Below, piece by piece: positions 23,014-30,213 of a stretch of 30,213 nucleotides of DNA. The notes below the pieces were generated by a model. It did no database searches, was not told where the DNA came from, and saw only the letters and a program-made list of their open reading frames with translations. Origin of the DNA: a virus; the IMG/VR virus record IMGVR_UViG_3300035145_002142, positions 1 to 30,213 of that record; one strand, written 5' to 3'. Position 1 is the stretch's first letter, and each line of letters starts with the position of its first letter. The translations under genes and the position numbers were made by a program.

Positions 23014-23050
23014 TAAAATAGCTCCAATTACCCGAAGATAAGGAGCTATT
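23014..23050 (-). terminator. Intrinsic terminator after the 208-aa leader gene (C-UUCG-G loop)
   Basis: On the minus strand a 9-bp stem AATAGCTCC/GGAGCTATT (23050-23042 with 23025-23017) extends through TTATC and GGTAA with one bulged T to a C(TTCG)G tetraloop, then TTTTAG. It follows the stop at 23069 by about 18 nt. Confidence 0.87.
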
Positions 23051-23068
23051 ATAAATTGAGCTATTTTC

Positions 23069-23695
23069 TTAGCTGATTTCAGTAGCCAATGCCATCACGT
23101 CATCTAGATTGTGAACCATCACCAAGCCTTCTTGTGAGTTTTCACTATAGTCTAATGAAGCAACGCCTTGATCGATCATAAACCACAATGCATCGTTCAA
23201 CTCTTCTTCTGACAAGTTCATAGTTTGCCATACGGGTTCTTCCATCATAATTTCGTGTAAACAAGAAGTGCATTCTTTTGGAGTCATAGGCTGCCCCATC
23301 TCATCGTTAGTGACGATCCAGTCTCCAAGTTCTCGAACCAATTCAGGGCTGATGTGACTATAGTCATCTTCACCCTTTCCATTAGCGATTAAGTTTAACC
23401 ATTCTCTATCGAGAGGCCCCTTTGGTTCGAACTTCATCTCGTTAATCACGCTGTATACTACTTTCTTAAGTTGGTTCTCAGTCACGATCAATGATTCGAT
23501 ACCTTTTACGTTATCGACGAAGTCTTCTGGTTCATGTAGATTAGCACCACCTGCCCATACATCCTCGAAAGCTTCGACATCTTCTGGAAATTCTTCATCG
23601 AGCATGTCGTCATAACTTGCACTATCAATTTTATAATCGTGGTTAGCGATTTCTTCGTTAATCATTTTTCTTAATTGTCGTTTTGTCAATCTCAT
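23069..23695 (-). CDS. Leader-bearing acidic protein with two leader-like motifs, unknown function
   Basis: 208 aa, TAGGAG before the ATG. N-terminus MRLTKRQLRKMINEEIANHD, the same module as in the proteins encoded at 4531-6190 but 15 kb away, inside the tail module. A second similar helix occurs near residues 72-92 (VTENQLKKVVYSVINEMKFE), again Q-L-K-K-V-V-x-x-x-I-x-E, so the protein may be two leader-domain units joined. The body is acidic and helical (MLDEEFPEDVEAFEDVW; LSEEELNDALWFMIDQG). Unlike the operon members there is no clear G-L-I-x-E site soon after the first helix; INEM at 86-89 would be the closest. No known family. Late-type octamer upstream, terminator downstream: a single-gene unit, probably late. 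Confidence 0.74.
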   Translation of the reverse strand: MRLTKRQLRKMINEEIANHDYKIDSASYDDMLDEEFPEDVEAFEDVWAGGANLHEPEDFVDNVKGIESLIVTENQLKKVVYSVINEMKFEPKGPLDREWLNLIANGKGEDDYSHISPELVRELGDWIVTNDEMGQPMTPKECTSCLHEIMMEEPVWQTMNLSEEELNDALWFMIDQGVASLDYSENSQEGLVMVHNLDDVMALATEIS

Positions 23696-23716
23696 GGGTG
23701 TCTCCTACAACTAACG

Positions 23717-23724
23717 TAATTATA
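23717..23724 (-). promoter_or_regulatory. Late-promoter-like octamer TATAATTA
   Basis: One mismatch to TATAAATA, 21 nt upstream of the 208-aa gene. The same octamer occurs at 28220-28227 before the sheath gene, but also at 7138-7145 just upstream of a terminator, which weakens its meaning. Confidence 0.33.
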
Positions 23725-23739
23725 TCCTTAATTAACAAA

Positions 23740-23771
23740 CCTCCCGAGCTATTTTTTTTAACTGCAGGAGG
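23740..23771 (-). terminator. Weak terminator-like hairpin after the tube gene
   Basis: CCTCC and GGAGG arms (23771-23767 with 23744-23740) around a ~22-nt AT-rich loop containing eight A, followed by TTTGTTAATT. Stem short and T run broken; lies 41 nt after the tube stop, so it may end some tube transcripts. Confidence 0.35.
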
Positions 23772-23812
23772 CCGTTGTTTACTTGTACTTTTGATTACTG
23801 CTTTTTATTAAA

Positions 23813-24301
23813 TCAGTACTGAAGCACACAGTTATCAAAGCGAAGTGTCAATGAGATTTCCATCAAATCGTCACCATCGTATCCAAGGTCGTTGAAACCA
23901 GCTGAAGTGATGAAGCACCCTTTGATGTCCCACAATTCAACTACAGTTCCGATAGGGTCGACTAATTTCAATTGAGCGTCACGCTTGTAGAAATCAGCGT
24001 AACCAGCACGCCCTGACACACTTTCCCAGTGAGTGCGAACCCATTCCATAACCTGTTGTGCACCGGAAGGAGCGATAGGATCATGAAGAGTCAAAGAGAT
24101 AGTTTCAAATGTACCGTTTCCAGCAATGTATCGCTTCGAGTTCATGTAGCTAATTGTTTGCTCACCGATAGATACGGATGGTCTTGATGCTGTTTTAATA
24201 AGATATGAATCGATTCCTTCCAAAGAAAAGATCCATCGATTTTTACGTTTTGGTTCGAACTTGTTTGGCAACATGTCCTGTACTGATAATGTTTCTGCCA
24301 T
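23813..24301 (-). CDS. 19: Tail tube protein, T4 gp19-like
   Basis: 162 aa, close to T4 gp19 (163). TTAAGGAG before the ATG. Seen: VQDMLPNKFEPKRKNRWIFS at the N-terminus, SYLIKTASRPSVSIGEQTIS, ISLTLHDPIAPSGAQQVMEW, and a C-terminus ending ISLTLRFDNCVLQY. The N-terminal F-E-P-x-x-x-N-R-W-x-F, the 'A-S-R-P' strand and the I-x-L-T-L-R-x-D-x-x end are hallmarks of tube proteins of contractile tails. Role: hexameric rings stack on the tape measure to make the inner tube through which DNA leaves. Directly follows the sheath gene, separated by a strong hairpin, the normal order in T4-like phages. Confidence 0.93.
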   Translation of the reverse strand: MAETLSVQDMLPNKFEPKRKNRWIFSLEGIDSYLIKTASRPSVSIGEQTISYMNSKRYIAGNGTFETISLTLHDPIAPSGAQQVMEWVRTHWESVSGRAGYADFYKRDAQLKLVDPIGTVVELWDIKGCFITSAGFNDLGYDGDDLMEISLTLRFDNCVLQY

Positions 24302-24330
24302 TTCGGTCTCCTTAATAATTCTTTAATGGA

Positions 24331-24350
24331 GGGAACTCTTCCGAGTTCCC
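24331..24350 (-). other. Perfect hairpin between sheath and tube genes
   Basis: GGGAACTC-GGAA-GAGTTCCC on the minus strand, an 8-bp perfect stem without a T run after it (TCCATTAAAG). Not a proper terminator. It may protect mRNA ends or mark a processing site that lets the tube gene be expressed at a different level from the sheath. Confidence 0.5.
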
Positions 24351-24361
24351 CGTAATTTTGT

Positions 24362-27300
24362 TTAGATATTCATTCCTTGGTTTCCAACAACAAAGTCCAA
24401 AGATACGAATTCAATCGATTTTGTGGGTTGCAAGAATATTTTACCACGGATTGTATTGTTTTCAACGTCTTGTTGTGTAGTCGTAGTGGTATCGATAACA
24501 ACTTTATAACGTTCCAATCCGTTTTGAGCTTGCACTCGTTGAAGGATCGGGCTTACCAGTCCAGAGAATTTAGCTAGTGTAGATTCTCGATTTGGTTCGA
24601 ACAGAATGCCCATGCTTACTTCACGAACTTTACGTCTGATATCAATCAACAATCGTCTTACATTCACACGATCCAAAGCGGACTGAGATTGAAGCATAGT
24701 CTTTTGTCCGAAGATTACGACACTTTCTCCAGTTTGAGGGAATGAAGTGATTGGGTTAATATCTGCTTCGTAAAGAACGTCCATATTGGTTCTGTTCAAC
24801 TTCACTGCAGTCTCGATAGTGGTGGGTAGAGCACCACGGGCAAAACCAGCAGGAGCATACCAAGGATGAGCGATTGCATCGTTCAGTGACAAAGCGCCCA
24901 ATACAGCGACAGATGCAGGAGCTACAACAGTAGTGTATCCATCTTCCATAATCAAATCTGGGAAGTAACATGTCGCAAAAGAAGTATCCAAGTTACGATC
25001 AGCCAAGCTTTGAGCTGTATTGGTCACGGAAACTTCTTGATCATATGAGGTGATCCATTGACCATCGTGGTCAACGTTCATTGCATCCATAACATACAAA
25101 GCATCGAACCTTTCTTCGGTTTTATCGATAGCATAGTCAGTGATACCAGCTGATCTCATTCCCGGAGTGGCCAAAAGTTGAATGTCAACGTCTGATTTTT
25201 CAGCAAGAATGTCAAGAGCTTTACGGAAAGCTGCAGTTGTACAACCTTCTGGACCGCCATAAATAACGGAACCAGAATCATCCATTTCACGTAGTGCACT
25301 TAGATTGCTCATTTCAGCTTTTTCTTTATCGAAAATATCGAGACCATCCCAACCACCTTGGAAAGGGACAGAGAACTTCAAGTATTTTTTAGCAGCGGAT
25401 TGTCCGAAGTCTTTAGCAACATCGAGGAATCTATAACCATTCCCGGTGCCTTTCACTTTGTCAACTCCACCAGCTCCCGTTTCAACCGATTCAAGAGTAG
25501 CTCCCCATGAGTATTGACCATTAACCAAGTCAAAGGAGGCTTTGTCTCTGATATATACGGCTTCATGCCACATTGTAGAGTCAACTGGGTTCAACGTGTC
25601 TCCACTCTTACAAGCAACCAAAACATTCTCCAAAGAGAAACCGTTGTTGTTGTATGCATCTGCGTCAGCGCTATCACCGAACCACATTGGGTTTGATCCT
25701 AGAGTAGGAAAATGTTTAGTCAAGTTATCGACCAAACCGATGACTTCAGTATTTCGATTGCGCTGTGATGCACTTCGAATATCTTGGCTTTGAACACCCC
25801 AAAAGAAACGAGAATCTACGACCTTTGTAGAGCTTTCTCCGATACTGAGGTCAGAACGAAGAGGCAAAGGTGCTTCAAAAATATCCACGTTAGCACTGTC
25901 GGCTTGTGACCACAAAGACTGTCCGCTTAACATGAGGGAGTTTTTGCCTTGGAATCCGACTGGCAATGCCGTAGGTTCCATCACACCATTTTCAATATCA
26001 TCTACAACTTCGACTCTAACGAATTGACTTTTGTTAGGGTAAAGGCCTTCCAAAACCAATTTCTGTTTTCCGTCTTCTTTTTCGAAATCAAAGAACATGT
26101 GTTGATCACCGATCACTCTTGCAATGTATCGATCAGAGGACGGGTTCAAAGATAAACCAGAAAACTGTTGAAGCACGACGGGTTTGTCATCACTGTCATC
26201 TGCAGAACGGACTAGAATGTCAAATCGTCCGTAAGGATTAGATACATCAGATGATTTCGTGATACCGCTTACACTTACTTTGATTTGACCAGCTCCAGCA
26301 CTTCCATCGTCGATAACGTGAAAACGGAAAAGCTTCTTAGGGGCGTCACCTAACTTTTGAGAAGTAATCCATGGAGTCGCAGCAGTCGTAAACTTTTGTC
26401 GCCAGTTATTGTAGTTAACTTTGTCCGCATCGAAACTATCCACACTGATGCCTTCGTAATGTGCAGTTGAATCCAATAGTCGAACTGTCGGATTTGCAGG
26501 GATTTGCGCTAGTCCTTCTGGTACATCGTAGTGTGCATACAGATAATGGCCTCGCTCTTGTAATTTCGTAGGATCAGTGTTAAACACTTTAGGGAAATAG
26601 ATCGGACTAGTCGGATCAAAAGAGGCTGTTAAGGTATTGGAGTAAGAACTAGTGTTAGTGAATCCGTTCAAGTAAATAGTGAACTGATTGTCCACTGAAT
26701 TAGGATCGACTTCACCGGTATCCGAACCACCATCCTTTCCAACTCCAAACTCTCCGTATGCTGCACTGTTTGCAGCATTTACACCCGCCCCACTATTCCA
26801 AAGGCCTGGATTGATTCCGTTAGGGAACATCAATACACCTCGTAGTGTTTCTCTTCGTCCATTTGTACCCAAATAGTCTTGGGTTGTCGATGGAGCCACC
26901 ATTTCTACGGATAGCATTCTTGTGGATGCAGATGGTGCCGTTCTTGTAGAATTATCAGCAAAAACCAACGTTGGAAGTTGTACACCGGAAACATCGCATT
27001 CAATAGTCAAAGAAACAGTCACACCAAGTTGTTGGTTCTTGGTTACGGTGATATCAGGATTAGCGCCAAGAACAGCAGCAATCGCATCCAATTTATCTGC
27101 AGCAGCTGTCAACCCAGCTACGTTGATTTGTGTGCCCACAACGGTCCCATCGGTATCCAACTCATAAACAACGATTGCGTTATTAGTGCTTACGAAAGTA
27201 AACGTTGCCTCATCATTAGAGATGACACCATCAACAGTAGTCAACAAATATCGAGTCTCCAATGGACTCACGGCATTTTGTCCGGAAACAAACGAAGTAC

Positions 27301-28192
27301 TAGAAAACAAGTTAGTAACTGGATTAGCACTATCCGTTCCGAGAAAGATGTCAGAGGTTTCCCCGGTTCCGATGGATTCAATATAAAAACTATGCATCAT
27401 AACTACGCTAGAAGCAAGATCTGCATTGTCATCGATTGCAGAAATAATCGCTCCGGTAATTCCAACTGCATTACCGTTTAATCCGGATATATCAATGATT
27501 TCCAATACATCAGCTTCACCTGTAAAGTCATGGATTACGATGCCAGAATCTTCTACGGTCAATCCGACAGCAGTTCTTCCAGAATTGACACCATTGACCC
27601 AGAACGCCGTTTTATTTAATGTCCCGGTTCCATCGTTACTTTCGACAATAAACCAAATCCCATCTAGCAATGCAGGATCAGCTTGTCCATCCCCTTGTAG
27701 ATCGATTCGAGATGATGTTGCATTTACAGCTTGTCTTCCTACTTCATCGGTTTCCAAAGTGTATACGTCAGGAACGTCAGCGCCTGCATAAGGGTTAGCT
27801 TCTGGAAGCCAAACGGAACCTTCCGATTCCAAGTCGGTTCTTGTATAATCTACAAGATTGTCGCCCAAAGCAAATCCAGCTCTATCGGTCACTCCGGTAC
27901 TAAGGCTAGCTCTTTTAGCATCGCCCACTCCGAGAGTTCTCAGGAATAAACCTGCACGTGCATTACGCATCCATTCTTTTACAGCTAGAGGGCCCATATA
28001 TGTTCCATCGGAATTACCGAACAAGCTAACAAACTCGTTTGCAGTCGCGAATACTTTTGGAACAAAGGCAGGCCCTTTTTGAGAAGTCCCAATCACTCCC
28101 GCAGGAACGCCTTGAGGACGCACAGTGCCTGGTGCGGAGAGATCAAGTTCTCTCGATGTTACACCAGGGCTCTTCAAAATTCTTTCTGCCAT
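24362..28192 (-). CDS. 18: Tail sheath protein (paralog 1), with large insertion
   Basis: 1276 aa, about twice T4 gp18 (659). Start at the ATG at 28192 with AAGGAG eight bases upstream; a TTG two codons earlier is less likely. The N-terminus is classic sheath (SPGVTSRELDLSAPGTVRPQ, then VGTSQKGPAFVP-like text and NEFVSLFG). The C-terminal third is the conserved core (INPITSFPQTGESVVIFGQK, SALDRVNVRRLLIDIRRKV, LQPTKSIEFVSLDFVVGNQG). Between, residues ~135-430 form an insertion rich in Gly, Asp and Thr with beta-like repeats, probably displayed on the sheath surface. Role: contracts to drive the tube through the host envelope. An upstream paralog shares the C-terminal half. Possible late octamer upstream. 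Confidence 0.94.
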   Translation of the reverse strand: MAERILKSPGVTSRELDLSAPGTVRPQGVPAGVIGTSQKGPAFVPKVFATANEFVSLFGNSDGTYMGPLAVKEWMRNARAGLFLRTLGVGDAKRASLSTGVTDRAGFALGDNLVDYTRTDLESEGSVWLPEANPYAGADVPDVYTLETDEVGRQAVNATSSRIDLQGDGQADPALLDGIWFIVESNDGTGTLNKTAFWVNGVNSGRTAVGLTVEDSGIVIHDFTGEADVLEIIDISGLNGNAVGITGAIISAIDDNADLASSVVMMHSFYIESIGTGETSDIFLGTDSANPVTNLFSSTSFVSGQNAVSPLETRYLLTTVDGVISNDEATFTFVSTNNAIVVYELDTDGTVVGTQINVAGLTAAADKLDAIAAVLGANPDITVTKNQQLGVTVSLTIECDVSGVQLPTLVFADNSTRTAPSASTRMLSVEMVAPSTTQDYLGTNGRRETLRGVLMFPNGINPGLWNSGAGVNAANSAAYGEFGVGKDGGSDTGEVDPNSVDNQFTIYLNGFTNTSSYSNTLTASFDPTSPIYFPKVFNTDPTKLQERGHYLYAHYDVPEGLAQIPANPTVRLLDSTAHYEGISVDSFDADKVNYNNWRQKFTTAATPWITSQKLGDAPKKLFRFHVIDDGSAGAGQIKVSVSGITKSSDVSNPYGRFDILVRSADDSDDKPVVLQQFSGLSLNPSSDRYIARVIGDQHMFFDFEKEDGKQKLVLEGLYPNKSQFVRVEVVDDIENGVMEPTALPVGFQGKNSLMLSGQSLWSQADSANVDIFEAPLPLRSDLSIGESSTKVVDSRFFWGVQSQDIRSASQRNRNTEVIGLVDNLTKHFPTLGSNPMWFGDSADADAYNNNGFSLENVLVACKSGDTLNPVDSTMWHEAVYIRDKASFDLVNGQYSWGATLESVETGAGGVDKVKGTGNGYRFLDVAKDFGQSAAKKYLKFSVPFQGGWDGLDIFDKEKAEMSNLSALREMDDSGSVIYGGPEGCTTAAFRKALDILAEKSDVDIQLLATPGMRSAGITDYAIDKTEERFDALYVMDAMNVDHDGQWITSYDQEVSVTNTAQSLADRNLDTSFATCYFPDLIMEDGYTTVVAPASVAVLGALSLNDAIAHPWYAPAGFARGALPTTIETAVKLNRTNMDVLYEADINPITSFPQTGESVVIFGQKTMLQSQSALDRVNVRRLLIDIRRKVREVSMGILFEPNRESTLAKFSGLVSPILQRVQAQNGLERYKVVIDTTTTTQQDVENNTIRGKIFLQPTKSIEFVSLDFVVGNQGMNI

Positions 28193-28219
28193 TTTCAAAT
28201 CTCCTTATATGATTTCTTT

Positions 28220-28227
28220 TAATTATA
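28220..28227 (-). promoter_or_regulatory. Late-promoter-like octamer TATAATTA before sheath paralog 1
   Basis: One mismatch to TATAAATA, 27 nt upstream of the sheath start in the 35-nt gap that follows the stop of the other sheath gene. If used, it would let this sheath gene be made independently of the upstream one. Confidence 0.35.
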
Positions 28228-30213
28228 TTATTCGAAAGAAACGCCAGAGTTTGTGATAACAAAATCAATCGCAATAAATTCGATTGTCTTCGTAGGTACG
28301 AGGATAATTTTTGCGTTTAATTTATATTCATCCACATCTGCTGCGGAATTATTGGTATCATCACAAATTACACTAAAGCGTTCAATCCCGGATTGACTTT
28401 GGATAACCGCCAATCTCGGTGTAATCAAGCCTAACAATCTATCTCTTGTTGCTTTGTTATTTTGTTCGAAAAGGATCAAAGATGCAACTTCGTTCACTTG
28501 GCGTTTCACTTCCAAAAGCAATCTTCGTACATTCACTCTGTCCAAAGCACTTGCGTTGATCTGCATGGTTTTCTGTCCAAAGATCACGAAACCACCGTTA
28601 GGGAAGTTTGCAATCGGATTGATGCGTCTTTCATACAAATCGTCTCTGTCAGATACGGACAATCTTGTTTTAACGTTCTCTACGAAATCAAGAGCACCTC
28701 TGTTAAACCCTGCAGGAGCGTACCATTGATATGATACAGCATCGTTATATCCGAGAGCACCCATAGCAGCTACAGAAGCGGGTACAAGAACTCGTCTGTT
28801 GTTGATCGGATCTGTCACAAAAACGTCCGGGAAATATGTAGCAACGTAGTTGTTGTTCATTGCTCTGCTTTCCAATTCATCAGCGGTGTACTCGACATCT
28901 GGTCTTCCTGATCCAAAGATACGAGCATTGTTACTTGATCCAACGACACCGTAGTTAGGGATGTCCATCACATACATTGCCATTCCATAATCACGAATCA
29001 AATTAGCAGCATAATTGGTGACATAAGGGTCACGGATGCCTGGAATAGCTAACAAGTTAATATTAACAGTCATAGGGTCGGTCATGATTCGAATAGCTTG
29101 TCTATAAGATGCGATCACGTTATTATCCTTACCGTCACCACTCATCGAGGTAGAATCACCGTCTGCAGTCCCTACAAGACCCAAACCACCGACTACAAGA
29201 CCAGCTTTACCACCATCAAGAGTTTCTGTTGAAGCTGCAGCATCATTCATATCTTCGATGTCACCGTCCAAGATATTTAATCCATCGAACCCACCGTAAA
29301 ATACGTTAGTGAATTTAGCATATCCAGAGAACTTGTTAAAGTTATTTGCGGTATCATCGTGAATCAATGAAGCAAATGTCATACGGTCAGCACTTGCAAC
29401 AACATCTGTGATAGCATAAGTTGAAGGATCGTTCGAACCGTTTCTAATGTAAGCAGCTTCTCTCATCGCGTTCTTCGCACTCAACCCACTAAAATTGGCA
29501 GGGTCTGTCTCGTTCAAGGCGACTCTTGCAAGTGTGAACTTATTATCGTGGAAAGAGTCTGGATCAGCAACGTAATGTCCGATTTTATTCTTGCCACCCA
29601 TTACGCCCATAAACTTAGTGTAGGATTTAACTACTGGGGAAATCACGCCACTCAAGTTAGACTGTAGAACACCTTCTGCAACGTCTTTATCGTCTACGAT
29701 TCTAGTAGTTTTCACACCAAAGAAGATTCGAGAGTCAGCTCTTTCGTTATTGCCAGCATGTCCAATATAGTCTAGGTCACGTGATTTTACTTTACCCTTG
29801 GTAGCCTTGAAAGTCAACGGCATAGCAGGGAAATAAGTCGATGCACTGTTATTAGCTAGATTATCTTCGATATCCAACACGGGGATACCTCTAAATCCGA
29901 ATGGTACCGCTTCCTGTGGAACTTGACCCTTGTACACAGCTTCGTTCATTACGATTCTGACATGAAGTGATTGATTTGGGTATCTTCCGGAAATAACCAA
30001 TCTTCTTTCTTCTTCTAGGTCAGCATCAAAGTCAAACGCAACTTTCTTGTCACCGATTTTCTTAGCGATGAAATTATCAGATGTCGGATCCATTGAACAG
30101 CCGGTGTATCGTTCCAATACTTCTGGTGCAAAATCATTGTCTCCGAAACGTCTGATCAATACATCGAATGTACCGTATTTATAGTTAGGGTCAGTTGATT
30201 TTCGGATATTGTC
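28228..30213 (-). CDS. Tail sheath protein (paralog 2), N-terminus outside the window
   Basis: 661 codons open to the window edge; the frame continues upstream past the first possible start codon, so the gene is cut and not short. Its first visible residues (STDPNYKYGTFDVLIRRFGD) match the sheath 1 region SSDVSNPYGRFDILVRSADD near residue 647. From there to the end the two are paralogs: YPNQS, RIFFGVKT, YAPAGFNRGAL, INPIANFP, VIFGQKTM, SALDRVNVRRLL, ILFEQN, PTKTIEFIAIDFV. The shared SALDRVNVRRLL string is identical. The last residues, NSGVSFE, differ from the other copy (NQGMNI). Role: second sheath subunit, perhaps forming a mixed or heteromeric sheath, or specialising for one end of the tail. 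Ends 35 nt before paralog 1 starts. Confidence 0.92.
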   Translation of the reverse strand, partial: DNIRKSTDPNYKYGTFDVLIRRFGDNDFAPEVLERYTGCSMDPTSDNFIAKKIGDKKVAFDFDADLEEERRLVISGRYPNQSLHVRIVMNEAVYKGQVPQEAVPFGFRGIPVLDIEDNLANNSASTYFPAMPLTFKATKGKVKSRDLDYIGHAGNNERADSRIFFGVKTTRIVDDKDVAEGVLQSNLSGVISPVVKSYTKFMGVMGGKNKIGHYVADPDSFHDNKFTLARVALNETDPANFSGLSAKNAMREAAYIRNGSNDPSTYAITDVVASADRMTFASLIHDDTANNFNKFSGYAKFTNVFYGGFDGLNILDGDIEDMNDAAASTETLDGGKAGLVVGGLGLVGTADGDSTSMSGDGKDNNVIASYRQAIRIMTDPMTVNINLLAIPGIRDPYVTNYAANLIRDYGMAMYVMDIPNYGVVGSSNNARIFGSGRPDVEYTADELESRAMNNNYVATYFPDVFVTDPINNRRVLVPASVAAMGALGYNDAVSYQWYAPAGFNRGALDFVENVKTRLSVSDRDDLYERRINPIANFPNGGFVIFGQKTMQINASALDRVNVRRLLLEVKRQVNEVASLILFEQNNKATRDRLLGLITPRLAVIQSQSGIERFSVICDDTNNSAADVDEYKLNAKIILVPTKTIEFIAIDFVITNSGVSFE

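Noticed and set aside
22697-23068. tRNA or CRISPR array in the long gap
   Set aside because: No cloverleaf with a TTC loop and no spaced repeats; the only repeat is two 9-base copies.

Overview
The window looks like part of the genome of a large tailed phage with a contractile tail (a myovirus), about 42% GC by eye. Every credible gene lies on the minus strand, so transcription runs from high to low coordinates. Tail sheath, tail tube, tape measure and baseplate-type genes sit beside a replication and recombination block (replicative helicase, 5' nuclease, RecA, ssDNA-binding protein, DNA polymerase). The helicase, nuclease, ssDNA-binding protein, sheath, tube and gp26-type protein resemble T4 proteins, but the phage departs from T4: its RecA reads like a bacterial RecA rather than UvsX, and its polymerase is a stand-alone family A domain. 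Strong Shine-Dalgarno sequences (AGGAG, GGAGG) precede most starts. The host cannot be named from this sequence.

Layout in transcription order. (1) 30213-20476: tail module with two paralogous sheath genes (the first cut by the window edge), tail tube, a leader-bearing unknown gene, a gp26-like zinc-ribbon protein overlapped by a small gene, a predicted small RNA and three small unknown genes. (2) 20432-9548: tape measure protein (1482 aa), a 61-aa helical protein, a 1013-aa baseplate-type protein, a LysM-like protein and a 974-aa hub-type protein. (3) 9507-7150: family A polymerase, a 199-aa protein with a YLLQE leader, and a degenerate HD-domain protein. (4) 7076-4531: six small unknown genes bounded by terminators; each protein starts with a short leader, and four share a nearly identical one. 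(5) 4352-1: gp32-like SSB, RecA, a DUF4406-like protein, 5' nuclease and gp41-like helicase, cut by the window edge.

The most striking signal is the recurrent N-terminal leader (consensus M-[RK]-L-T-K-R-Q-L-K-Q-I-I-R-E-E ... G-L-[IL]-x-E). It ends in an [LI]-[IL]-x-E sequence followed by A, S or M, which fits the cleavage rule of the T4 prohead protease gp21. I propose, as inference, that these are capsid-targeting propeptides and that the operon at 4531-7076 makes internal head proteins that may be injected into the host. Other points for a second look are a predicted ~85-nt RNA between two terminators, a T7 slippery run in the gp26-like gene overlap, the exonuclease-less polymerase, twin sheath genes, late-promoter-like octamers 19-27 nt upstream of tail genes, and a perfect hairpin next to the SSB ribosome binding site. 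No tRNA, rRNA, CRISPR array, insertion sequence or homing endonuclease was seen.
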